In this document: positions 8,891-16,085 of the stretch, piece after piece
How the letters are laid out: every line of letters starts with the position of its first letter
Numbering within the stretch: position 1 is the first letter of the stretch
Assembly (NCBI RefSeq): GCF_003325355.1
Contig: NZ_CP030850.1
Span: forward strand, 5,883,501 to 5,947,500
DNA from: Runella rosea
GTDB taxonomy: Bacteria > Bacteroidota > Bacteroidia > Cytophagales > Spirosomataceae
Direction: 5' to 3'
DNA: 64,000 bases
Translations under genes and position numbers: made by a program
Notes under the pieces: model-generated
Told to the model about the DNA's origin: nothing
Database searches by the model: none
What the model saw: only the letters and a program-made list of their open reading frames with translations

Positions 8891-9772
8891 CTACACCGCT
8901 AATCCCACCCGTTTGGTTATTTCAGAGAAATAAACGTCTTCCAAATCGGCAGTGGTGAGTTCAAAATTGCTGAGTGGCTCCTCTGAAATGACCCTGATTT
9001 GGGTTTTACCCATTTTCAACGACGTAGAAATAACCTCATAATTGGCTTGATAATGCTCTAATTCCGCTTTATCAATCATTTTTTTCCACACCTTACCGCT
9101 GATTTCTTTCACCAAGTCGTTTGGATTGCCTTGAGCGACGACTTCTCCGAGGCAAATAATGGCCATGTCGGAACACAAATTAGTTACGTCTTCTACAATG
9201 TGGGTCGAGAGAATTACAATCGTATTTTCGCCGATTTCGGAAAGTAGATTATGAAAACGATTTCGTTCGGCAGGGTCGAGACCCGCGGTTGGTTCGTCCA
9301 CAATGATGAGTTTGGGATTGCCCAACAATGCCTGCGCGATGCCAAAACGTTGTTTCATTCCCCCCGAAAATGTCCCTAAATTCTTCTTCCTGACTTGAAA
9401 TAGATTTACTTTTTGCAACAGCCCTTCTACAATTTCTTTGCGTTGTTTGGCATTTTGGATGCCCTTCAAACTCGCAATGTGGTCGAGCATGGTTTCGGCC
9501 GTTACTCGTGGATACACCCCGAATTCCTGAGGCAGATAGCCCAACACTTTGCGGACTTCTTCTTTCTGACGAAGCACGTCTAAATCGCCCAACATAACGC
9601 TACCGCTGTCGGCTTCTTGGAGCGTAGCGATGGTTCGCATGAGCGATGATTTTCCAGCGCCATTGGGCCCCAGCAGCCCAAACATGCCTTGATTGATGGT
9701 CAACGATACGCCTTTGAGAGCATGCACTCCATTTGAATACGTTTTGGAGAGATCTTGGATAGTTAGTTTCAT
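8891..9772 (-). CDS. ABC transporter ATP-binding protein
   Basis: The ATG at 9772 gives 293 residues beginning MKLTIQDLSKTY, the standard start of an ABC-2-type ATPase; the frame is open further upstream but without family character. Walker A is GPNGAGKSS (residues 35-43), the Q-loop lies in LGYLPQEF, the signature is FSGGMKQR (135-142), and Walker B is LIIVDE (155-160) followed by the switch histidine in STHIVED. It should power the membrane protein encoded just downstream on the same strand, forming one exporter. An intergenic spacer of 76 nt separates the two genes, so co-transcription is likely. Confidence 0.92.
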   Translation of the reverse strand: MKLTIQDLSKTYSNGVHALKGVSLTINQGMFGLLGPNGAGKSSLMRTIATLQEADSGSVMLGDLDVLRQKEEVRKVLGYLPQEFGVYPRVTAETMLDHIASLKGIQNAKQRKEIVEGLLQKVNLFQVRKKNLGTFSGGMKQRFGIAQALLGNPKLIIVDEPTAGLDPAERNRFHNLLSEIGENTIVILSTHIVEDVTNLCSDMAIICLGEVVAQGNPNDLVKEISGKVWKKMIDKAELEHYQANYEVISTSLKMGKTQIRVISEEPLSNFELTTADLEDVYFSEITKRVGLAV

Positions 9773-9926
9773 AAAATATCTGTAAGGGTTGTTTTTACGA
9801 AAATAGTAAAAAGACATATACTGTTGGGATAATTTTGGGATTAAAGGCAACATAAGCAGATGAATGTCAAGTGGTAGTGCGTGAGTCAGATGTTTTTGTA
9901 TTTTTGTTAAAAACAAAGTCATAACA

Positions 9927-10454
9927 ATGATGCCTTATCATCTACGCCGTTGGCAACCAGGCGACGAACTGTCATTGGTCAAATACGCCAACAATTACCA
10001 AATTTGGCGCAACGTACGTGATTCCTTTCCGCATCCTTATACCCTCGACGACGCTCACCATTGGATTGAACTTTGTGAAATGGAAAAACGCCCTACCGTC
10101 TTTGCCATCGACGTGGAGGGAGAAGCCGTAGGGGGGGTGGGAATTATCCTGCAAAAAGACGTTTTTCGTAAAAATGCCGAGATTGGCTATTGGCTCGCTG
10201 AACCTTTTTGGGGTCGGGGAATTATGGCAGAAGCGGTGAAAGAAATGACCGAATATACCTTTAGACACTACGAGGTACATCGGCTGTACGCAGGTGTTTT
10301 TGAATACAACCGCGCTTCTATGCGCGTGCTAGAAAAGGCTGGTTATCAGTTTGAAACGGTATTGCGGCAGTCTGTCTGCAAAGAAGATAAAATATGGGAT
10401 GAACATGTTTATGTGAAATTCAGGGAAGAAACAAAAAACCCTGACAAGGTGTGA
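9927..10454 (+). CDS. GNAT family N-acetyltransferase (RimJ/RimL type)
   Basis: The 175-residue product has the GNAT fold in the arrangement typical of RimJ/RimL enzymes: an N-terminal LRRWQPGDE strand, the EIGYWLAEPFWGRGIMAEAV segment that contains the acetyl-CoA pyrophosphate-binding loop (GRGIM), and the C-terminal RLYAGVFEYNRASMRVLEKAGY motif. It probably acetylates an amino group of a protein or small molecule in the cytoplasm. Two adjacent ATG codons open the frame (9927 and 9930). It is divergent from the ABC ATPase gene, and TATTTTTG at 9899-9906 could be its -7 box although a matching TTG is not evident. The acceptor is unknown. Confidence 0.88.
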   Translation: MMPYHLRRWQPGDELSLVKYANNYQIWRNVRDSFPHPYTLDDAHHWIELCEMEKRPTVFAIDVEGEAVGGVGIILQKDVFRKNAEIGYWLAEPFWGRGIMAEAVKEMTEYTFRHYEVHRLYAGVFEYNRASMRVLEKAGYQFETVLRQSVCKEDKIWDEHVYVKFREETKNPDKV

Positions 10455-10466
10455 ATCTTATCAGGG
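10439..10466 (-). terminator. Terminator of the S9 peptidase gene
   Basis: A 10-bp stem (10439-10448 with 10457-10466) has one C/A mismatch if read on the plus strand but a G-U pair on the minus strand. A-rich sequence at 10433-10438 gives a T run on the minus strand. It overlaps the end of the GNAT gene. Confidence 0.65.
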
Positions 10467-10518
10467 CTATTGTGAAGCACACTTATGTATAACCGATAAC
10501 GGTTAACGCCGCCCGTGC

Positions 10519-13500
10519 TTAATCCTCAAAAATGCGGTTTTCCAAGTGTTTTTCTAAATCCAGCCGCGGAATACCCTTTGACCACCATTCGGGGGCGGGT
10601 TTGCCTTTCAGTTGCGCGTCAAAAAACTCCATCATTCTTACCGAATAATCTTTGCGGTTGGGCTGCTTGGCCAAGCCGTGGTTTTCGCCTTTGTACTGCA
10701 TCATCACAACGGGCTTTTTCAGGCGGCGCAAGGCCGTATAAAATTCCACACCCTGCGTAAAGTCTACGGCACCGTCGGCGTCATTGTGCAACAACAGCAG
10801 GGGTGTTTGTACTTTAGTGACGTGATAAATCGGTGAATTGCGGTGGTAGGCATCCCAGTTTTCCCAAGGAGCCACCAAGCGTCCCTGCGAACCCTCAAAA
10901 ATAGCCCCGTTGCTCGTACCCGTATTTTTATAGATGAGGTTATACATCGAAATCATGTCGGTTAGTGGTGCACCGGCGGCGGCGGCTTTAAACATATTGG
11001 TTTGGGTAATCAAGAAACTGGTCTGGTAGCCGCCCCACGAGTGCCCGTGAATGCCCATGCGGGCTTCGTCAATTACGCCCGTTTTGAGTGCCGCTTTTAC
11101 GCCTGGCAATACGCACCACACGGCCGACATACCGGGGTCGTTGAGTTTGTACACAATGTCGGGAATAAATACGGCGTAGCCGTTGGAGGTATAGATGGCT
11201 GGGTTCCAGCCTGTTCCTGAGTAGCTTGGGTTAGAGAAGTTGTGTAGTGATTGCGAAAGTTTTTCGTAGTAATAAATGATGGTTGGGTATTTTTTGCCCT
11301 GCTCATAGCCAGCTGGCAAAAACAGTGCTCCCTGCAACGAATCGCCTTTATCACTTACATAATCAACCAAACGAGCCCCTGCCGACCAAGCGTATTTGTC
11401 AAACGATGGCGCATTTTTGGTGAGTTGTTTTTCAGAAGTTAACTCCACACTGTTGCTCACAAAATACTGACGAGGCTTGGTGAAGGTTTCTTTAGCAAAC
11501 ACAAATACATCGGCTTTTTTTGCTTTGGAGAGGCTTCCGATGGCGGCATCTTCCCAAATCAAAGGTTTGACAACCAGCGTTTTCCCATTTTCAATGCGCG
11601 CCAGACCGCTTTTTTTGGTCCATTCGCCGTAGATGCGTACATAAATCGGTTTTTTCAAATCAATCCCTTTTTCTTCGGGGTCAAGTTGGTAGCGTTGCTC
11701 GTAGCGAATTTTATCGCGTTTGCCATTTTGGGTTAAGTTGAAGGGTGTCAATACTTTCCCTTTGGCGTCCTTCAAGTCGGTGGGCACTTGCCAAATGTCC
11801 CAACCATCGCTCAATAGTACCGCTTTGCTGTCGCTGCTCCAGCCGATGATGCCGTACGGTGGCGTTTTCTGGTTGTGGTCGTCTTCTACGTCAACAAAAG
11901 ATGTCTTGATGTCTTGGGTAAGATTGCGCGATGTTTTGTTGATCATATCGTACAAGAAATAATGTGTGCCTTCCCAGTAGAGAAATTTGGTTCCGTCGGG
12001 TGAGGGCTGCGGGCTGGCCCAGAAACTAGGCAAATAATGCTTTTCGCGGATTTTGTCGCGTTTGCCCGTTTTGAGGTCTACCAAATACACATCGACATAA
12101 TTTTGCCCGTCAAGGCTGCCTTCAAGTTCGTAGTTAGCATTGTCGGTTCCTAAGCCAAAGAGCTGTTTGGGCGCTGCTGATACGTTTTTGACGGTGCTGT
12201 CGGCTAGCTGGATAAACTTCTTGGTGGCCACGTCGTACATCGACAGGAAATTTTGGTTTTTATCCTGCGTTTCCTGCACTTGCTGCCGCGATTGGAGGCG
12301 TTTGTCCTGCCAATGCCAAACGGTCACTTCGGGTTTTTCGGCGTCGTCGGGTTTTGCAGCAACGGCAGTTTTGGTTGAATCCGTTTTAAGTTTTGCCAAC
12401 GCTTTTTGTAAGTCGTCAAGGGTTTTAAGGGTAGTATCGGCCTTGATTTTGGCTAATTTTTCGACGTCAGAAAGTTTTTTGGTCGTGTCCTTTTTGGCTT
12501 CGGTGGTTTTTTTATCGTCTTTCTTTGCCAGTTCAAGTTTATGAATTCCGAAGAACAAGCGCGTCAAATCTTCTGACCAATAAGGCGAACGGTTGGGGCT
12601 AACGGTCATTCCTTTCGGGAAATTGGTGCTGTCGGTCTTAGGTTCATACGCGGTCAACTCGGGCATGGTGCCAAAGTTTTTGATGCCCAATACGCTAACG
12701 CGTTCATTTTTGTATTTTTCGTCTTTAGTGCTTTTGAGCAAGGCCAGCGCGTCTCCTTTTTCGGTCCAGTTGAGCGACTGGTAACGGGCTTTATCATTGT
12801 CCATCGTGAGCGTTACGCCTGTGGTCATGTTGCGCAGCTGCACACCATTTCCCGCTTTCTCGTTGGCATCAATGGTTAGAGCTAGCCAGTTTCCAGATTT
12901 GTCAAACGCCATTTCGGCCACGTTTCCTACGTTTTGGGTTTTGCTCGTGGCAAGGTCAAACAATAATAAATCGGAGCCTTTGGCAGCATCGCCGCTTGGT
13001 GGTCCGGTAGGTGCACCTCCGCCCGCTGCGGTAAGCAACAGCGCTAAGTGCGTCGCTTTTTCGCCGTTAAAGGCAAAGGATTTTACGCGGTCAAATTCGG
13101 TTTTTTTGTTGGATGCCAATTCTACCAAAAATACTTTGTCAGGAATGGGCTTACCACCAGGCTTGGCGGCGGCTTTCTTGTCTTTGTCTTTTGCAAAAAC
13201 CTTGAAAGCAATCCACTTGCTGTTGTCCGAAAAACTCATCTGTGCAAACGACGGCGCACCGATGGGGTACACGTATTTGGTGGAATCGGTTGTTTTTTGG
13301 ATGATGAGTTCGGCGTCGCTTTCATACGTACTCAGCACGTATGCATACCACTGACCGTCGGGGGATAGTTGGGTGCCGCCAAAACTGGGTATTGCTTTCC
13401 ACGTCAGCACGTCTTTCCACGTCATTGCCGGCTTGGGTTTAGGTTGGGCAATGGCGAATGTGCTGAGGAAGAAACCAAGTAGCACAAAGAGTTTTTTCAT
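10519..13500 (-). CDS. Secreted S9 family (prolyl oligopeptidase-like) serine peptidase
   Basis: The 993-residue protein starts with a Sec signal peptide ending near FAIAQ, then a long beta-propeller-like region with WD-like repeats and a Lys-rich low-complexity insert (about residues 320-390). The C-terminal alpha/beta-hydrolase domain has the nucleophile in GHSWGG (Ser821), the acid in NDADGAV (Asp909) and the His in ENHG (His941), which is the S9 catalytic triad. It should be a periplasmic or outer-membrane-associated exo- or dipeptidyl-type peptidase. At 993 residues it is longer than most DPP-like enzymes because of the insert. It stands alone, bounded by a terminator downstream. Confidence 0.93.
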   Translation of the reverse strand: MKKLFVLLGFFLSTFAIAQPKPKPAMTWKDVLTWKAIPSFGGTQLSPDGQWYAYVLSTYESDAELIIQKTTDSTKYVYPIGAPSFAQMSFSDNSKWIAFKVFAKDKDKKAAAKPGGKPIPDKVFLVELASNKKTEFDRVKSFAFNGEKATHLALLLTAAGGGAPTGPPSGDAAKGSDLLLFDLATSKTQNVGNVAEMAFDKSGNWLALTIDANEKAGNGVQLRNMTTGVTLTMDNDKARYQSLNWTEKGDALALLKSTKDEKYKNERVSVLGIKNFGTMPELTAYEPKTDSTNFPKGMTVSPNRSPYWSEDLTRLFFGIHKLELAKKDDKKTTEAKKDTTKKLSDVEKLAKIKADTTLKTLDDLQKALAKLKTDSTKTAVAAKPDDAEKPEVTVWHWQDKRLQSRQQVQETQDKNQNFLSMYDVATKKFIQLADSTVKNVSAAPKQLFGLGTDNANYELEGSLDGQNYVDVYLVDLKTGKRDKIREKHYLPSFWASPQPSPDGTKFLYWEGTHYFLYDMINKTSRNLTQDIKTSFVDVEDDHNQKTPPYGIIGWSSDSKAVLLSDGWDIWQVPTDLKDAKGKVLTPFNLTQNGKRDKIRYEQRYQLDPEEKGIDLKKPIYVRIYGEWTKKSGLARIENGKTLVVKPLIWEDAAIGSLSKAKKADVFVFAKETFTKPRQYFVSNSVELTSEKQLTKNAPSFDKYAWSAGARLVDYVSDKGDSLQGALFLPAGYEQGKKYPTIIYYYEKLSQSLHNFSNPSYSGTGWNPAIYTSNGYAVFIPDIVYKLNDPGMSAVWCVLPGVKAALKTGVIDEARMGIHGHSWGGYQTSFLITQTNMFKAAAAGAPLTDMISMYNLIYKNTGTSNGAIFEGSQGRLVAPWENWDAYHRNSPIYHVTKVQTPLLLLHNDADGAVDFTQGVEFYTALRRLKKPVVMMQYKGENHGLAKQPNRKDYSVRMMEFFDAQLKGKPAPEWWSKGIPRLDLEKHLENRIFED

Positions 13501-13651
13501 AAAAATTTGGAGTTTAGAAGGGATGAATTAAGAATTTTGAACAAATGTAAGCAAGAGCAGCGTTACTTGGTAAAGCAATTATTTCGCAACTTTTGTGGAT
13601 GAAGATAAAAGAAAGGAAATTGTTATCTTCGCACCCTTAAAAAATTAAAAT

Positions 13652-13718
13652 AGAAGCGAGAGGAGAGGATAGAGAAGCGAGAATTACGGACTTCTTTCCT
13701 GCTTTCTTCTGGCTCTTT
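13652..13718. repeat. Degenerate 7-nt phased repeat in the smpB leader
   Basis: The heptamer AGAAGCG occurs at 13652 and again 21 nt later at 13673. The heptamers between and after them (AGAGGAG, AGGATAG, AGAATTA) all begin with AG. A pyrimidine-rich stretch with CTTCTTT and TCTTCTG follows at 13691-13718 in partly inverted arrangement. The pattern resembles the heptamer arrays near lepA and the S23-type gene, but is weaker. Confidence 0.45.
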
Positions 13719-13727
13719 ATCGTAGAA

Positions 13728-14165
13728 ATGAGCAGAACCATCAATATAAACAACCGCCGTGCTTCGTTTGAGTACTTCTTTTTGGAGACGTATACGGCTG
13801 GAGTGGTGCTGACTGGCACCGAAATTAAATCTATCCGAGAAGGAAAAGTTAACCTGACCGATGCCTACTGTATTTTTCAGGATGGCGAATTGCTCGTGCA
13901 TCATTTGCACATTTCGCCTTACGAAAAAGGCACTTACGCCAACCATAATCCCACGCGCGACCGCAAGCTGTTATTGAAAAAACGGGAGCTGAAAAAATTG
14001 CAGTTGAAGCTAAAAGACCAAGGATTGACGGTGGTGCCGACACGTATCTTTATCAATGAAAAAGGCTTAGCCAAAGTAGATGTTGCCCTCGCCAAAGGTA
14101 AAAAACTCTACGACAAACGCGAAACCATCAAAGAGCGCGACCTCAAACGCGGTAATGACGAGTAG
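13728..14165 (+). CDS. smpB: SsrA-binding protein SmpB
   Basis: The 145-residue product matches SmpB along its length: [10 protein letters not shown] and EAGVVL-type N-terminal beta barrel strands (here [20 protein letters not shown]), the conserved [19 protein letters not shown] segment, and the basic C-terminal tail with [15 protein letters not shown]. SmpB binds tmRNA and delivers it to stalled ribosomes for trans-translation. The start at 13728 gives the normal family length. The gene is alone, divergent from the S9 peptidase gene. The tmRNA gene itself is not in this window. Confidence 0.97.
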   Translation: MSRTININNRRASFEYFFLETYTAGVVLTGTEIKSIREGKVNLTDAYCIFQDGELLVHHLHISPYEKGTYANHNPTRDRKLLLKKRELKKLQLKLKDQGLTVVPTRIFINEKGLAKVDVALAKGKKLYDKRETIKERDLKRGNDE

Positions 14166-14172
14166 GGGCAGG

Positions 14173-14202
14173 CCTTGCGTCTGCCCGCCTTGCGTCTGCC
14201 CG
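14173..14202. repeat. Two tandem copies of a 15-bp unit after smpB
   Basis: The 15-mer CCTTGCGTCTGCCCG is present twice head to tail (14173-14187 and 14188-14202), starting 8 nt after the smpB stop codon. It is GC rich compared with its surroundings. No function is evident; slippage duplication is likely. Confidence 0.85.
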
Positions 14203-14395
14203 AAAGTCGAGAGAGAGATGTTTGATGGACTTGAAATTCTTAATTTCGAGGTTTTGATGAAATTATCCGTACGTAAATAAGAAATAACGACAGGCTCAAA
14301 GTTAAACAATTCTCCTTTCCCGTACTATTTTACCGTTGTGGCGGGAGCAAACCTTCAAGTAAAACCCACACAGGTCATGCAGGTAAAAACAAAAA

Positions 14396-14424
14396 AAGTA
14401 CAGCCCTACAAAAAGGCTGCACTT
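14396..14424 (-). terminator. Terminator of the rhodopsin gene
   Basis: A 10-bp stem (14396-14405 with 14415-14424) contains one G-U pair on the minus strand and is followed there by a long T run (A-rich 14384-14397 on the plus strand). It lies 40 nt beyond the rhodopsin stop codon. Confidence 0.75.
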
Positions 14425-14463
14425 TTTTACCTTAAACCCTAACTCTAACTTCAAAAACTACAA

Positions 14464-15228
14464 CTAAGCAACAGCTCCCTTCACTTTGGCAGATTCGGTA
14501 GCATTTTTAGCGATGCTGTATACAACCAAACCAAAGCCGATTTTATTGACGGCGTCGGCAATGTTGTACGCTAGATCGACGGGTGAACTCTTGGTTAAAT
14601 CTACGCCCTCAACGAGACCGCTTAAAAGATTACCAGGAAGCAACATGTAACCGATTGGATAGATAGCCCAGCCTACGAAGGTGAACCAACGCAGTACATT
14701 ATAACCATCTTTTACCGCTTGACTATCGGAAGCGGCGGCTACTTTTGAAGCCTCACCCATGTAGATTTCATAGATGATGGCGGCCCATCCAAGGGTGGAA
14801 ATGACACCCCAAAGCACATTTGATTCGGGACTGACGGCCTCACCAATGTAGCCCGCAACCAGCATGACAATCGACCCTAATAAAAGTCGGACAAGCATAC
14901 CGCTTTTGGCACCGGCAGGGCGCAAAATCAGGTAATACTCAATACACATCAACGGTACCGTCAAAGTCCAGTCGATGTATCTAAATTGCGTAGGAGAGGT
15001 ATGGGTTTCGAGCCATACGCCCCTCATGTAAAAATAATGTACGGCGGCAATGAATGTGATCAAAGCGGATACCAGCAGGGAGGTTTTCCACTTGTCGGCC
15101 ACAGTGCCGCGTTCAACGATAAAGAAAATGGATGCGGCCAACATTGACATGTAGCCCGTAAAAAAAGTAAAACCGATGTAATCACCTGCGGCGAGTGCAC
15201 CGTCTAAGAGAATGTTTAACATTTGCAT
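14464..15228 (-). CDS. Proton-pumping rhodopsin (proteorhodopsin, DTE motif)
   Basis: The 254-residue protein has seven hydrophobic helices and the microbial rhodopsin signatures. Helix C reads RYIDWTLTVPLMCIE, giving Asp86 (counter-ion), Thr90 and Glu97 (proton donor), the DTE set of outward proton pumps; His64 matches the conserved His of proteorhodopsin helix B. Met94 is at the spectral tuning site (Leu/Met means green light, Gln means blue). Retinal binds Lys229 in DAVNKIGFG of helix G. Gly141 aligns, through the shared IST triplet, with bacteriorhodopsin Trp138, the site that is glycine in carotenoid-antenna rhodopsins. It acts in the inner membrane. The blh and crtY genes about 3 kb away should supply retinal. 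The gene ends at a terminator and a 30-bp dyad lies about 80 nt upstream. Confidence 0.96.
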   Translation of the reverse strand: MQMLNILLDGALAAGDYIGFTFFTGYMSMLAASIFFIVERGTVADKWKTSLLVSALITFIAAVHYFYMRGVWLETHTSPTQFRYIDWTLTVPLMCIEYYLILRPAGAKSGMLVRLLLGSIVMLVAGYIGEAVSPESNVLWGVISTLGWAAIIYEIYMGEASKVAAASDSQAVKDGYNVLRWFTFVGWAIYPIGYMLLPGNLLSGLVEGVDLTKSSPVDLAYNIADAVNKIGFGLVVYSIAKNATESAKVKGAVA

Positions 15229-15306
15229 TTTAATAAAAAGGTTTAGAGATGATACTGTTTGAGAATGATTGTTTCTCGTAGTGTTAAAGAAAATGTTAAA
15301 TTATTT

Positions 15307-15336
15307 TGTTTATTATTTTTTAAAATAAATTAAACA
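15307..15336. promoter_or_regulatory. 30-bp dyad TGTTTA-N18-TAAACA upstream of rhodopsin
   Basis: Inverted hexamers TGTTTA (15307-15312) and TAAACA (15331-15336) flank an 18-nt AT-only centre, 79 nt upstream of the rhodopsin start. The same arrangement with the same spacing recurs at 15854-15883. It could be a shared operator or part of the promoter. Both lie in AT-rich DNA, so this is a candidate only. Confidence 0.4.
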
Positions 15337-15469
15337 AAAAATTGAAATTTATTGACGTATATTCTCCGTACGGGCCTCCTTGAATCATGGCAAAGAAATA
15401 ATTTATCGGTGGTGAAAAATTTACGCCAGCACTTATGTTCTGTTAAATCCTTCTACATGCCAATGCTGC

Positions 15470-15505
15470 GATTGAAGAAAATAAGCTTATATATTTTCTT
15501 CAATC
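15470..15505. repeat. Perfect 14-bp inverted repeat between rhodopsin and the small membrane gene
   Basis: Arms at 15470-15483 and 15492-15505 are exact inverses around an 8-nt loop that itself contains part of the palindrome AAGCTT. There is no T run directly after it on the minus strand, so it is not a classical terminator. It may end the upstream small transcript or act as an RNA element in the rhodopsin leader. Confidence 0.6.
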
Positions 15506-15610
15506 GTTACAGTGTTTCATTTATTCTTGTGGTTTCGAGATGTAAGGTTTTTTTTTGGTAAAATAGGTGTCTAATGCCTGATTTGTATTGCTTTGTCTTG
15601 TTTGTGGTAC

Positions 15611-15802
15611 TTATGAGTGGTCGGTGTCGGTCGAGTGTTGGATGACCGAACGAATGACAAAAAAGCTTGCAAGTGCTAAAACAATGTACAAGACATAGGG
15701 GGCTTGAATCAGGCGTTCAATCTGATAGTCGGTGTTGTGGAATACCACAAATGCTACCATTAAAACGTATAGGTATGGCGATACTAATTTTAAAAATTTC
15801 AT
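15611..15802 (-). CDS. Small two-helix membrane protein upstream of rhodopsin
   Basis: The ATG at 15802 gives 63 residues. A hydrophobic helix from about residue 6 to 20 and a second from about 32 to 50 are separated by a short polar loop (NTDYQIERLIQ), and the C-terminus is polar (HSTDTDHS). An upstream in-frame ATG at 15829 would add only a Lys-rich stretch encoded by A runs. I recognise no family. It lies on the same strand as the rhodopsin gene, 382 nt before it, and has a very similar 30-bp dyad in front. An accessory role for the rhodopsin or simple inner-membrane protein are both possible. That it is a real gene is likely but not certain. Confidence 0.6.
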   Translation of the reverse strand: MKFLKLVSPYLYVLMVAFVVFHNTDYQIERLIQAPYVLYIVLALASFFVIRSVIQHSTDTDHS

Positions 15803-15853
15803 ATTTTTTCTTTTTTTTATAATGTACAATACAAACGGAGTGTTTTTGATATT

Positions 15854-15883
15854 TGTTTAATAAATAAGTAAAATTATTAAACA
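15854..15883. promoter_or_regulatory. 30-bp dyad TGTTTA-N18-TAAACA upstream of the small membrane gene
   Basis: This site has perfect 10-bp inverted arms (15854-15863 and 15874-15883) and sits 52 nt upstream of the small gene's start. Its outer hexamers and 30-bp length match the site at 15307-15336. It may be a binding site for a common regulator. Confidence 0.45.
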
Positions 15884-16085
15884 AAAAAATGGGTTATTAA
15901 CGACTGGTAATGACGAATGGGGCTTCCGATTTTGAACGTATACAGTCAGGGTATATAAGATAACTGTTTTGTCAGGGAAGGGTGTCGTGAGTTTTATACC
16001 AAGGATTCGGTGGTTTGCCGCAAAAACGCGAACCATCAAACTAATTTTACTAATTTTGCCCCCTCAAATTTGACATTTTAACATT

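Larger units (their letters stand above)
15229..15610. other. Gap upstream of the rhodopsin gene
   Basis: This 382-nt stretch is the leader and promoter region of the leftward rhodopsin gene. It is strongly AT rich near 15294-15350, where a TGTTTA-N18-TAAACA dyad lies, and holds a perfect 14-bp inverted repeat at 15470-15505. I see no coding frame I can support. Confidence 0.6.
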
